A DNA stretch of 64,000 nt from contig NZ_CP043042.1 of assembly GCF_008122265.1 (NCBI RefSeq), forward strand, positions 2,480,001 through 2,544,000. The letters run 5' to 3'. This DNA is from Marinobacter fonticola. Its GTDB lineage: Bacteria > Pseudomonadota > Gammaproteobacteria > Pseudomonadales > Oleiphilaceae. The notes beneath the pieces were generated by a model. The model searched no databases, was not told where the DNA came from, and saw only the letters and a list, made by a program, of their open reading frames with translations. Positions 1-8,561 of the stretch are shown piece by piece (the stretch's first letter is position 1; every line of letters begins with the position of its first letter). The position numbers and the translations under genes were made by a program.

Positions 1-846
1 CCCGCACGCCTTTGATATCAAGTTGACTGAACACTCCGTTCAGATCTTGCCCCCGGCGTACATCCACTTCGAGTTGGCCGTCACCGTTGAGGCGGGTTTC
101 GAAATCCGGCAACAGGGGAACCTCATCGAGCGGCTCGGCCGTGTCTAGCAGGAAGGTCTCCAGACTAAGTTGCTTGAGCAAATCGCGCTTGCTCGTACTC
201 TGGACAATTTTCCCAAGATCGATGATGGCAATGTTACGGCAGAGGGCTTCCGCTTCTTCCAAGTAATGGGTGGTGAGGATAATCGTGGTGCCTTGGCGGT
301 TCATTTCCTCCAGAAAGGCCCACATGGAACGCCGCAATTCGATATCGACGCCGGCGGTGGGCTCGTCGAGAATCAGCAGGCGCGGTTCGTGGACCAGAGC
401 GCGGGCGATCATCAGTCGCCGTTTCATGCCGCCGGACAGCATGCGGGCGGGTGAATCACGCTTGTCCCACAGCCCTAGCTTGCGCAGATAACGCTCTGCC
501 GAATCCCGGGCCTGCCGAATGGGAATGCCATAGTAACCGGCCTGCGTGACGACAATATCGAAGACCTTCTCGAACTGGTTGAAGTTCATCTCCTGGGGCA
601 CCACCCCCAGATTCATCTTGGCGGCGGACAGATCGGTATCGATATCGTGCCCAAACACGGAAACCTGGCCACCGGTCTTGTTCACCAAAGAACAGACGAT
701 GCCCAACGTGGTGGACTTTCCAGCGCCATTGGGACCCAGCAGGGCGAAGAAGTCCCCTTCCTTTACCGTGAGATCGATACCCTTGAGCGCTTCGAAACCT
801 GAATCGTAAACCTTGCTCAGGTTCGCGATCCTGAGTGCATCCGTCA
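1..846 (-). CDS. ABC transporter ATP-binding protein, YadG-like (partial, runs off left edge)
   Basis: The frame opens at ATG 846 and stays open for 282 codons to the first base, so the C-terminus lies outside the window. The protein has a Walker A motif GPNGAGKST at residues 38-46, a signature LSGGMKRRL and a Walker B LLILDEPTAGVD, all in the normal order for an ABC-2 type export ATPase. The family (E. coli YadG, about 308 residues) works with a six-helix permease, normally encoded just downstream, which here would lie beyond the left edge. The substrate cannot be told from the sequence. The assignment to an ABC ATPase is certain, the YadG subgroup likely. Confidence 0.9.
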
Positions 847-1170
847 TCGGTGCTTGCCTGTAGTCGGGAAAAGCATTTGAAGAACCAGAATTCTGGCCAA
901 TGTGCCGTTAGCACACTAAGCGAGGAGATCCGCAAGTGCTCCTTCTATAGTGGCGATTCTTGCGAATTCAACCCTTTGCGACGCGTGCTGGGCTCGCCCG
1001 CGCAACGGATAGGATGCGAGAGGGATAGGCCTGGCCTCAGGTGCACATGACTTTGGCAAAGTGCGACGGACGTCCAACAACAGCCCCATTTCACTCCCTA
1101 TAATCGAGGCAAAACAACGACAGACCGCCGCAGCTCAACGGACGGCGAACCATGGAAAGAACGGCAGACT
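847..1170. other. Divergent intergenic region, no gene seen
   Basis: This gap of 324 bases separates the minus-strand ABC ATPase from the plus-strand lipoprotein and must hold both promoters, though none is clear enough to place. It contains a small hairpin, TGTGC at 901-905 and GCACA at 911-915, related to hairpins near 34.05 kb and 48.6 kb. I see no plausible reading frame with a ribosome binding site. Confidence 0.5.
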
Positions 1171-2298
1171 ATGCGACTCAAGCCCCTTGTGTTGATCTCG
1201 TCCCTTGCCCTGCTGCAAGGCTGTTTTGGCGGTGACGGCGATGATGGGGATGACACCCTCACAGGCCAGCTCACGCTCACCGGCGTAGAGGGCCTCGACT
1301 ATCGAACCCAAAGCCAAACCGGCGAAACCGATTCCGCCGGGCGGTTCAGGTACTATCCGGGCGAAACCATCAGCTTTTCGATCGGCAACCTGGAAATCGC
1401 CTCTGGCGTGCCCACCGATAAGGTCATTACGCCCTTACAGTTTCTGCCTGAAAGCCGCGCGGCCCTGCAAAGCGCCATTGCCGACGAGCAGGGCCTGCTC
1501 AGCCATAAGCCGGTCGAACGCCAAGTCATCGGGCTTCCGGCGCTGATCAACCTTACCCGCCTCTTACTCACACTCGATGACAACCAGTCTACGTCCGACG
1601 GCGACGGCGTGACCGTCACCGACCGCGTAATCAGCCAACTTAACGAACAATTGAACACCCTGGACGCGGAGATCGATTTTTCTCAGCCGGTCGGGACTTT
1701 CGCCTTGGCAGATATCCCTGAAAACAGCGAGGACGCTCCGGAGTACTCGGCGGTGAATCGGCTCCTACGCGAGATCTGCTTCTATCCGGAGGATGACGAG
1801 TTGTGCCAGCAACCGCCCACCCAAGCGGAAATCGATGCAGCACCGGAACTGGGCGACGGCGAGGAGCGTGATCCGGACATCGACTACACGCAAGATCTCG
1901 AAAACAAACGCGATCGTATCCTCGACGCCATCCGAGACGTCAACGACATCGACCTGGAGGACGTTGAGGAATACCTGTTGCGGGAACTCGACCGGATCAC
2001 CACCGACAGAGCCAACGATTACTACCTGAGCACCGTTACCGCCAATATTCCGGCAACCGATACTGATATTCGCGAGGTCTTTATCAAAAAGATCGGCGGA
2101 AAACCGGATGTGCTGCAAATCGAAGCCAAGAGTACCGACCCGTCGGCGGTTGTCATCCATAGCGCCAGCGCACAGACCCACTCGGTGGAGTATTTTATCG
2201 ATGGTGCGCCGGGGGATGAAAGCGACCTTATCGTCAACTTCCGCCCGGCAGGGGATTACCGATGGTTGCGCAAACCGTTACGAGTCATTATCGAATAA
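1171..2298 (+). CDS. Hypothetical acidic lipoprotein
   Basis: The 375-residue product begins with a lipoprotein signal: positive n-region, hydrophobic stretch and lipobox LLQGC, giving a lipidated Cys18. Residue +2 is Phe, so outer-membrane sorting is expected. Residues about 34-75 carry a G-L-x-Y-x-T ... G-x-T-D-x-x-G-x-F-x-Y-x-P-G pattern seen at the start of many exported gammaproteobacterial proteins, probably a small beta-sandwich. The rest is Asp/Glu-rich and partly helical (around 235-275), with no enzyme motif that I recognise. It stands alone between a divergent ABC ATPase and a converging HD-GYP gene. Function unknown; surface structural or adhesive roles are only guesses. Confidence 0.8.
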   Translation: MRLKPLVLISSLALLQGCFGGDGDDGDDTLTGQLTLTGVEGLDYRTQSQTGETDSAGRFRYYPGETISFSIGNLEIASGVPTDKVITPLQFLPESRAALQSAIADEQGLLSHKPVERQVIGLPALINLTRLLLTLDDNQSTSDGDGVTVTDRVISQLNEQLNTLDAEIDFSQPVGTFALADIPENSEDAPEYSAVNRLLREICFYPEDDELCQQPPTQAEIDAAPELGDGEERDPDIDYTQDLENKRDRILDAIRDVNDIDLEDVEEYLLRELDRITTDRANDYYLSTVTANIPATDTDIREVFIKKIGGKPDVLQIEAKSTDPSAVVIHSASAQTHSVEYFIDGAPGDESDLIVNFRPAGDYRWLRKPLRVIIE

Positions 2299-2398
2299 CG
2301 CGCTCACTCAGACCGAGCGAACCCCGGGGTTGTCCATCTAGGGTGTAGCTAGGACGTAGCGTCGCGTCCCTCCCTTGTAATGAAGAGCTAGAGCAGAA

Positions 2399-3700
2399 TC
2401 AGCCGATCAGATGGCGCCAGCTCCAGCGGGAGCTGGCGCCAGTGACCTCGAAATGCCGTGGGTCCAGGCCTTCCGCTCCGAACGGCAAGCAGTTGCTGAC
2501 CGATAGGACCTCGGACGATTCACGCCCCTCGTTGAATTCCGCCAGATTGACCACCTGGGCCGCTCTTAGTGGTTTCTGCTCAGTGTCGGTCATGACCATG
2601 ACGTGAGGCCAAAGGCGCCGCCCCCGGGAATTGGAGACAACCGCCCCTCGCTGACCGTTACTCAGTTGCACCAACGTACCGGTAGGATAGACGCCGATTG
2701 ACTGGATGAAGTGCTCCACCAAATCCTCCTGGAACTCTATATTGCGTAGCTCATAGAGATGCGCCACGGCTTGCGCCGGCGTCATGGGCGTTTGTTCCTG
2801 ACGGGGCTCTACCAAGGTCTCGTAGTAATCCACCAGACCCGCAATCTTTGCCAGCAACGGAATCCGGTCCCCTCTAACCCGAGTCGGAAACCCAGAGCCG
2901 TTGTGGCGTTCCCGGTGATACTGCACGACATTAATCACCGCGCGCGGCATGTCCGCCTGTTGCAGCCGATGGACACCTCTTGCCACATAAGTCCGGAATT
3001 CGGCGTACGCCTCGGCGCCCAGCATCGTTTCGTTGCGGACAAGCTCAACGGATAGATCCAGCTTACCCACATGGCACAGCAGCGTTCCCAGGGCCAGATT
3101 AGTCAGGGCAACAGAGTCCAAGCCCATATGCCGGCCGCACACAAGCGACCAGACTGCAGCGTTGAGCGAGTGACGGTAACTGTAGTCATCGTGCTGGCGC
3201 AGGCGGGCCACCCAGAGCATGGCATCCGGGTTGCGGATTACGCTGCCGGCCATCCCTTTCGCTACCCGGCTCAGCGGGCCGAAATCCGGCGAGTCGCCGG
3301 CACGAAGCTGACGTTCAACCTGCTTGAGTGCCTTATCCACATCCAACAACACGCGCTGGCTATGGCGCACCTCTTTCTTCAAGCTGGCTGACAGCGGATA
3401 GGCCTTGCGGTTGCGCACCTGAATAGGGGGCAACTGAACGATGTCCTCATCGACCCGTTTGGCGCTGCGACGCGTAAATATAGGAGCCTTTGAGGCTTCA
3501 TATTCGGACGTGTCGCGGGTTTCGGCCACATCGACCATAACCCACTTACAGTAGGAGGTTAGTGAGCGTATTTCATCCTGATTGCGGATGTAGAAGCCCT
3601 GAATCGGAAATGGCGTCTCATGCCACGGGCGATCCAGGTCGGACACAAATGCGCCGACCACCAAATCCTGAACAGCAACCTTATTTTGGCGGACACCCAC
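2399..3700 (-). CDS. DUF3391/HD-GYP protein with degenerate catalytic motifs
   Basis: The 433-residue protein has the usual architecture of c-di-GMP phosphodiesterases with an N-terminal DUF3391 domain (about 1-140) followed by an HD-GYP domain (about 155-330). Active members carry LLHDxGK and HHExxxGxGYP. Here the first motif reads LLCHVGK, with Cys209-His210 in place of the His-Asp metal dyad, and the second reads HNGSGFP, with GFP at 270-272. Loss of the metal-binding pair suggests that it no longer cleaves c-di-GMP and may act as a receptor or scaffold. The frame is otherwise intact. A PilZ gene lies 0.9 kb upstream on the same strand. Family certain; loss of activity inferred. Confidence 0.88.
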   Translation of the reverse strand: MGVRQNKVAVQDLVVGAFVSDLDRPWHETPFPIQGFYIRNQDEIRSLTSYCKWVMVDVAETRDTSEYEASKAPIFTRRSAKRVDEDIVQLPPIQVRNRKAYPLSASLKKEVRHSQRVLLDVDKALKQVERQLRAGDSPDFGPLSRVAKGMAGSVIRNPDAMLWVARLRQHDDYSYRHSLNAAVWSLVCGRHMGLDSVALTNLALGTLLCHVGKLDLSVELVRNETMLGAEAYAEFRTYVARGVHRLQQADMPRAVINVVQYHRERHNGSGFPTRVRGDRIPLLAKIAGLVDYYETLVEPRQEQTPMTPAQAVAHLYELRNIEFQEDLVEHFIQSIGVYPTGTLVQLSNGQRGAVVSNSRGRRLWPHVMVMTDTEQKPLRAAQVVNLAEFNEGRESSEVLSVSNCLPFGAEGLDPRHFEVTGASSRWSWRHLIG

Positions 3701-3866
3701 GGTGTACTCAATCCCATGACATCAATCGATGTTTTCATTCTGACGCGCTCAACCCAAGACACAATTACAGTTTTGTACCTACCTGTAACCGAGGCATAAC
3801 AGTTCGTTACAGAGTTTATCCGCAAGCAACAAAACGTAGCATTGAGATCGCGTTAACGGTGTGATC

Positions 3867-3886
3867 GTGACAGGGGTCACATTATA
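3867..3886 (-). promoter_or_regulatory. Candidate promoter and operator for the HD-GYP gene
   Basis: Read on the minus strand, 3886-3881 is a perfect TATAAT, and immediately downstream is an inverted repeat GTGAC-N4-GTCAC (3867-3880). The position, about 170 bases before the HD-GYP start, suits a regulated promoter, but no good -35 hexamer is visible. Confidence 0.35.
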
Positions 3887-3903
3887 ACGTGGCGGCAGCG
3901 AGG

Positions 3904-4491
3904 CTAATTGGCGTTGCAAACGCTAGCATCGAATTCAGGCGGACGTGCGGATAGGCTATTGCGTGGGGCCTGGCGCACACGAATCGTGTAAGGAACGACC
4001 GAGGCACGCAAGTAATCTTGGTTGACGGTTTCTCCGTCGACCATGGTCTCGCTAATCTTGGGTTTACATGAAACCACAAGCTGCAACTCTCGCTCCAGTT
4101 GCAGGACCCGCTCCGCGTTGCTGATGCGCATACACTGAACCTGGGCATCAGCTGCTTGACCCGTTGCCGCAACAAGATCGAGCTCGGGGCTTCCGCAGGC
4201 AACAATACCTTTACCGCAGTCTCCAGCGTGAGGTGGCTGCTGACCTTCATCCTGCAGGGACCAGGTCCGTGTGCTGCACTGGGTTTCCAGGCGTACAGGT
4301 GTCGCCTCGTCCGAGGCCACCCACCAATCGGGATAATCAACCGTTCTCCAGATCACCCGAAACTGGCGCTCCTCACCAGCCGAATTAGCGGCGGTAAATG
4401 CACCGTAATGCGTACTGTAGGATGCACACCCACTAGCAGCGGCCATGACTAGGAAAAGTAGGAGGAAAGGCCGGAAATTCGTTTTCATCAT
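3904..4491 (-). CDS. Hypothetical lipoprotein
   Basis: The 195-residue product starts with a signal sequence ending in a lipobox ASGC, giving Cys22 as the lipidated residue. The mature part contains several cysteines (for example in CSTRTW, AGDCGKG, CGSPE, QVQCMR, SCKP and SVCNAN), suggesting disulfides in the periplasm. I do not recognise the family. It lies between an HD-GYP gene downstream and a PilZ gene upstream on the same strand, with gaps of 203 and 73 bases, so cotranscription with the PilZ gene is possible. The lipoprotein call is secure; function is unknown. Confidence 0.75.
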   Translation of the reverse strand: MMKTNFRPFLLLFLVMAAASGCASYSTHYGAFTAANSAGEERQFRVIWRTVDYPDWWVASDEATPVRLETQCSTRTWSLQDEGQQPPHAGDCGKGIVACGSPELDLVAATGQAADAQVQCMRISNAERVLQLERELQLVVSCKPKISETMVDGETVNQDYLRASVVPYTIRVRQAPRNSLSARPPEFDASVCNAN

Positions 4492-4564
4492 TGATCCATG
4501 CCAATCACGCAGGGCTTGAGCGCGCCACCTTGGGGCGGGCTTTTACGCCAAACCAGCCACACAT

Positions 4565-4831
4565 CTATTCATCGATAAACTGAAGCCCGAAACCATCGAC
4601 GGACATACGCACGACTTCCATTTCAAGCACAGGCGCGGGCACAGGCAGCCCCTGGACCTGAACTTCCACCCGATCCCCTAACTCAGGCAGTTCACTGCCC
4701 TCAGAAACGATGAAAATACCGCCATCGGAGATATCGCGGGTATTGTATACCCTCCGCCCGAGGGAGGGGTGGGTAACACTCACCTGCGCATTTAAAGCGG
4801 TGCGGATATGGGCACGTCGGTTACTGGACAT
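4565..4831 (-). CDS. Single-domain PilZ protein (c-di-GMP receptor)
   Basis: This 88-residue protein is essentially one PilZ domain. It has the RxxxR half of the c-di-GMP binding site at Arg6-Arg10 (RAHIR) and the D-x-S-x-x-G half at 33-38 (DISDGG). Both binding motifs are complete, so ligand binding is expected. Stand-alone PilZ proteins act by docking to an effector such as a motility or secretion component; the partner is not evident here. A degenerate HD-GYP gene lies downstream on the same strand, and the iron-uptake operon diverges upstream. Confidence 0.9.
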   Translation of the reverse strand: MSSNRRAHIRTALNAQVSVTHPSLGRRVYNTRDISDGGIFIVSEGSELPELGDRVEVQVQGLPVPAPVLEMEVVRMSVDGFGLQFIDE

Positions 4832-4970
4832 CGTTGAGCTCAGTTACAGCTTTGAAAACATATGGATGCGCGGGCCGGGGCCGCACACCTGATCCTTTGT
4901 TTGCTGGAGAGCATAGCACTAAATACATTGAATTTGCCTGCAATTATTTGCAAACCGGTAGTTGATATTT

Positions 4971-4990
4971 GCAATCATTAAAATGAGAAT
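4971..4990 (+). promoter_or_regulatory. Candidate Fur-type operator upstream of fbpA
   Basis: An AT-rich dyad TCATT-AA-AATGA (4975-4986) flanked by GAGAAT lies about 110 bases before fbpA. It resembles the NATWAT repeats of a Fur box but is not a full match. Iron control of fbpA is common, so the position is sensible. Confidence 0.35.
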
Positions 4991-5098
4991 ACGTTCGTTT
5001 CTTATCATCGGTCAGAATTTAGGGAGTTTCATGCGATCATTGCTCCCGTGAAATGATAAAACCCTAACTTTCCCTGACATTGCAGGAGTTTACTATCC

Positions 5099-6118
5099 AT
5101 GTTCAAGCGCACTTCGGCCACGGCCCTAACGGCAGTTCTTCTTGTTTCAGCCCCGACCTTCGCGAGTGCAGACGGTGAAGTGAATATTTATTCCTACCGC
5201 CAGCCGTACCTGCTAGAACCCCTCCTCGAAGCGTTCACCCAAAAGACCGGCATTGAGACCAACGTCGTGTTTGCCAAGTCAGGACTGGCCGAGCGGCTTG
5301 AGCGCGAAGGTCGCAATAGCCCTGCCGACGTTGTAATGACCGTGGATATCTCCCGGCTCAACGAGCTGGTCGAGCGCGACTTGACCGCATCCGTGGAGAC
5401 CGATGCGTTGATGAACGCTATCCCGGAACATTTCCGTCATCCCGAGGGCAAATGGTATGGCCTGACAACGCGCGCGCGTCTGATTTTCGCCTCCAAGGAG
5501 CGGGTTGAGGCCGGCGAAATCTCCACCTACGAACAGCTGGCCGACGATAAGTGGAACGACCGTATCTGTACGCGCAGCGGCAAGCACCCCTACAACGTTG
5601 CTCTGATCTCCTCGATGATCGCTCATCATGGCGAAGCGGAAACGGAAAAGTGGCTTGAAGGCGTCAAGGACAATCTCGCGCGTAAACCCCAGGGCGGCGA
5701 CCGGGACCAAATCAAGGCGGTTGCCGAAGGTGTCTGCGATATCGCCATCGGCAACAGCTACTACTACGGCAACATGCTGGAAGACGAGAACCAGCGTCCC
5801 GCCGCCGAAGCGGTCAATCTGGTCTTCCCCAACGCTGATGGCCGTGGCACTCACGTGAATATTAGCGGTATGGCCCTGACTCAAAGCGCGCCTAACCGCG
5901 ACCAGGCGATCAAGTTCATGGAATACCTCACGACGCCAGAGGCGCAGTCTATCTACGCCAAGGTTAACTTCGAATATCCAGTCAATCCGGATGTCGAGGC
6001 TTCGGAGCTGGTATCGAGCTGGGGCGAGTTGAACGCGGACGACCTTTCACTGCAAAAAATCGCAGAAAATCGCGAAGCGGCGGTCAAGATGGTCGACCGG
6101 GTTAACTACGACAACTGA
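5099..6118 (+). CDS. fbpA: Ferric iron ABC transporter, periplasmic binding protein
   Basis: The 339-residue protein has a Sec signal peptide cleaved near Ala24 (FASA-DGEV) and is a class II periplasmic binding protein of the FbpA/FutA/AfuA type. The mature start VNIYSYR and the SYYYGNM segment, with the adjacent tyrosines that ligate Fe3+ in this family, are present. It delivers ferric iron to the inner-membrane permease encoded 77 bases downstream (fbpB). An AGGAG ribosome binding site precedes ATG 5099. A Fur-like dyad upstream suggests iron repression. The closest alternative would be another metal or sulfate binder, but the tyrosine cluster favours iron. Confidence 0.92.
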   Translation: MFKRTSATALTAVLLVSAPTFASADGEVNIYSYRQPYLLEPLLEAFTQKTGIETNVVFAKSGLAERLEREGRNSPADVVMTVDISRLNELVERDLTASVETDALMNAIPEHFRHPEGKWYGLTTRARLIFASKERVEAGEISTYEQLADDKWNDRICTRSGKHPYNVALISSMIAHHGEAETEKWLEGVKDNLARKPQGGDRDQIKAVAEGVCDIAIGNSYYYGNMLEDENQRPAAEAVNLVFPNADGRGTHVNISGMALTQSAPNRDQAIKFMEYLTTPEAQSIYAKVNFEYPVNPDVEASELVSSWGELNADDLSLQKIAENREAAVKMVDRVNYDN

Positions 6119-6195
6119 TCGACGTTGTTAAAGCGGGAATCTGGAAGGGGGTCTGCTAAACTGCGCGCCTTTCGGACTCCCGCAACAGGATAGGC

Positions 6196-7896
6196 ATGAA
6201 TCAGGCGGCTGACAGGCTCCCCACCCGGGCACAACTCCAGGCACAGCAGGGACAAATGCGCTCGGGAACTGCCAAGCGGTGGGTCTTTTCAGCCGCCCTC
6301 ACCACGTTTCTCGTGGCCCTGCCCGTTTTATCGGTTCTTTATCTGGCTTTTTTTCCGGACGAGAACATCTGGCCGCACCTGATCGACACCACGCTGCCTA
6401 TCTATCTCTCCAATACCTTCAAGCTCATGCTTGGGGTAGCGACTCTGACGCTGGTGATCGGCGTTGCCACGGCTTGGCTGGTGACCATGTGCCAGTTCCC
6501 CGGTCGGCGCTTCTTCGAGTGGGCGCTGCTGCTGCCATTCGCCGTCCCTGCCTATGTCATTGCCTATGTGTATACCGATCTTTTGGATTACGCCGGGCCG
6601 GTGCAGATTCTTCTGCGTGATATATTCGGCTGGCAGAACGCCAATGACTACTGGTTCCCTTCTATCCGCAGCCTGCCCGGTGCGACCCTGATGATCGGCT
6701 TGGTGCTCTACCCCTACATTTACCTTCTGGCCCGTGCCGCTTTCCTGGAACAGTCCCCCTCTCTGTTTGCCGTTAGCCGCAGCTTGGGCCAGTCCGCATT
6801 CGGCACGTTTTTTCGTGTTGTTTTGCCGATTGCGCGTCCAGCCATTGCCGTCGGCCTGTCCCTGGTTCTCATGGAAACGCTCAACGACTTCGGCACCGTC
6901 GACTTTTTTGCGGTCAACACGCTTACCGCGGGGCTGTTCGATACCTGGCTGAATCTGGGGAATCTCGGCGGCGCGGCGCAAATCGCCACGGTGATGCTCA
7001 GCTTCGTTCTGATCCTCGTGACGTTAGAGCGGTTTTCCCGGCGCCGCCAGGAACAATACGCCGCCCGGGACCTTCGCGACCCACTGCATCGCTTCCGCTT
7101 GTCCGCCAGACGTCAGGCCCTCTGCGTCCTGGTATGCACAATTCCGTTGCTATTGGGTTTCGTCGTGCCTGCACTGGTGCTGGGTTACTACGCGTGGGAA
7201 TACTTTGCAGAAAGCTGGACGGATACTTTTTTGCGCAATGCGCTGAATAGCATATTACTGTCCGGCGCTGCGGCCTTGACGACCCTGGCCATTGGCCTCT
7301 TGCTCGCCTACAGCCGCCGCCTGCACGACACCCGCGGCATGCGCATCCTGATGCGGCTATCCAGTCTCGGCTACGCCATGCCCGGCGCGGTGCTCGCTGT
7401 AGGTGTGATCATTCCGCTGGCCGCATTCGACAACTGGCTCGACCTGCGGATGGAAGCGTGGTTCAACTGGAATTCAGGACTGCTACTCAGCGGCACCGCC
7501 TTCGCCATCGTGTTTGCCTACACCGTGCGATTTCTTGCGGTGTCCGCCGGCAGCCTGGAAAGCGCTTTGCAAAAGATCACGCCCAGCATGGATATGGCGT
7601 CCCGTTCCTTGGGCGTACCGGCGGGCAAAACGCTGATGCGCGTCCACTTACCCATGTTGCGCGGGACACTGCTCACCGCAGCGTTGGTGGTCTTTGTGGA
7701 TTGCATGAAGGAATTGCCGGCTACGCTGATCTTGCGGCCTTTCAATTTCGACACCCTGGCGACCTATGTCTACCAGTTCGCCTCGGATGAGATGTTGCGG
7801 CAAAGCGGGTTGCCGGCGTTGATTATCGTGTTGGCCGGCATCGTGCCGGTGATGGTCATGAGCCGCTCGATTGCACAATCACGGGAATTTCATTGA
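6196..7896 (+). CDS. fbpB: Ferric iron ABC transporter permease (two fused permease domains)
   Basis: The 566-residue membrane protein contains two tandem BPD-type permease halves, each with about six helices, as is normal for FbpB. The cytoplasmic EAA-type loops, which contact the ATPase, are seen in both halves (SRSLGQSAFGTFFRV near 193 and SRSLGVPAGKTLMRV near 472). An AGGA site precedes ATG 6196. It forms an operon with fbpA. The ATPase gene fbpC is absent downstream; instead the gene ends by overlapping a converging thioesterase-like gene by seven bases, so the ATPase must be supplied from elsewhere. Confidence 0.93.
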   Translation: MNQAADRLPTRAQLQAQQGQMRSGTAKRWVFSAALTTFLVALPVLSVLYLAFFPDENIWPHLIDTTLPIYLSNTFKLMLGVATLTLVIGVATAWLVTMCQFPGRRFFEWALLLPFAVPAYVIAYVYTDLLDYAGPVQILLRDIFGWQNANDYWFPSIRSLPGATLMIGLVLYPYIYLLARAAFLEQSPSLFAVSRSLGQSAFGTFFRVVLPIARPAIAVGLSLVLMETLNDFGTVDFFAVNTLTAGLFDTWLNLGNLGGAAQIATVMLSFVLILVTLERFSRRRQEQYAARDLRDPLHRFRLSARRQALCVLVCTIPLLLGFVVPALVLGYYAWEYFAESWTDTFLRNALNSILLSGAAALTTLAIGLLLAYSRRLHDTRGMRILMRLSSLGYAMPGAVLAVGVIIPLAAFDNWLDLRMEAWFNWNSGLLLSGTAFAIVFAYTVRFLAVSAGSLESALQKITPSMDMASRSLGVPAGKTLMRVHLPMLRGTLLTAALVVFVDCMKELPATLILRPFNFDTLATYVYQFASDEMLRQSGLPALIIVLAGIVPVMVMSRSIAQSREFH

Positions 7897-8387
7897 GTTT
7901 TGCCAACCCCCGGCCCGGCCATCGCTTGTTCGGACTTGAGGACGACAAACCGGCCGCTAAAGGTGGCCGCTGGAAACGCCGATCCGCGTTCGTCCACAAA
8001 AACGGTGGACTCCAGACAAACCCGTCCCTTACCCCGTCGTTCAACACTGCGCGCGAAACGCAGCATGTCATTTTCCGGCGGCAGGGTGCAGCGGGCATGG
8101 AAATCATTGCTGACCGGCAACCCGTAGTCCATGGTGCCCGATTGGATGACAACCCGTCCCATCAGATTGCGTTCTTCAAGCCATAGTTCCAGTAAAGACC
8201 AGGCGGCGGTCACCGCAACGGCATAAAGACTGCCTCCAAACCCTGTGCCGTGATGGTTATAGTTGGGGGCCAAAGGCGCGCGGGCAATAATGCTTGTGCC
8301 GGTATAATCCGAAAAGGTTACACCCAAAGCGCGCGTTAGCGGGATTTCTTCGTTGATACGTTTTTTCAACTGGGCAAGTTGCGCCAT
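7890..8387 (-). CDS. Thioesterase-like protein (YiiD C-terminal domain family)
   Basis: The product (165 residues from ATG 8387) is a hotdog-fold protein of the YiiD_C type: residues HHGTGFGGSLYAVAVTAAW carry the central-helix pattern of these putative thioesterases. The start at 8387 is chosen because AAAGGAGGG stands just upstream; a longer frame to 8447 has no comparable site. In E. coli the domain is fused to an acetyltransferase; here it is alone. A terminator at 8493-8515 separates it from the acyl-CoA ligase gene upstream on the same strand, so it has its own promoter. Thioester substrate unknown. Confidence 0.82.
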   Translation of the reverse strand: MAQLAQLKKRINEEIPLTRALGVTFSDYTGTSIIARAPLAPNYNHHGTGFGGSLYAVAVTAAWSLLELWLEERNLMGRVVIQSGTMDYGLPVSNDFHARCTLPPENDMLRFARSVERRGKGRVCLESTVFVDERGSAFPAATFSGRFVVLKSEQAMAGPGVGKTQ

Positions 8388-8492
8388 CGAAACACCCTCC
8401 TTTATGGCCAGTGTAAACCGCGCCGGATAGACACCCAATTCGACCAAAGGCGGTTCCCGGAATTCCCCTGTCGATAAAGCGTTCTCCAGACG

Positions 8493-8515
8493 AAAAAAAG
8501 GCCTCGTTCGAGGCC
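8493..8515 (-). terminator. Rho-independent terminator of the acyl-CoA ligase gene
   Basis: On the minus strand a seven-base-pair stem GGCCTCG/CGAGGCC (8500-8506 and 8509-8515) with a two-base loop is followed by a run of seven T (8499-8493). It lies 46 bases after the ligase stop codon. Confidence 0.85.
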
Positions 8516-8561
8516 CTCTTCATACGGCGCTATGCGGCATCACAACACCCAGCCTTCGCGG

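Noticed and set aside
6119..6195. Weak GCGGGA/TCCCGC pairing between fbpA and fbpB
   Set aside because: The stem is short with a long loop and no T-run; it may be an attenuator but is not convincing.
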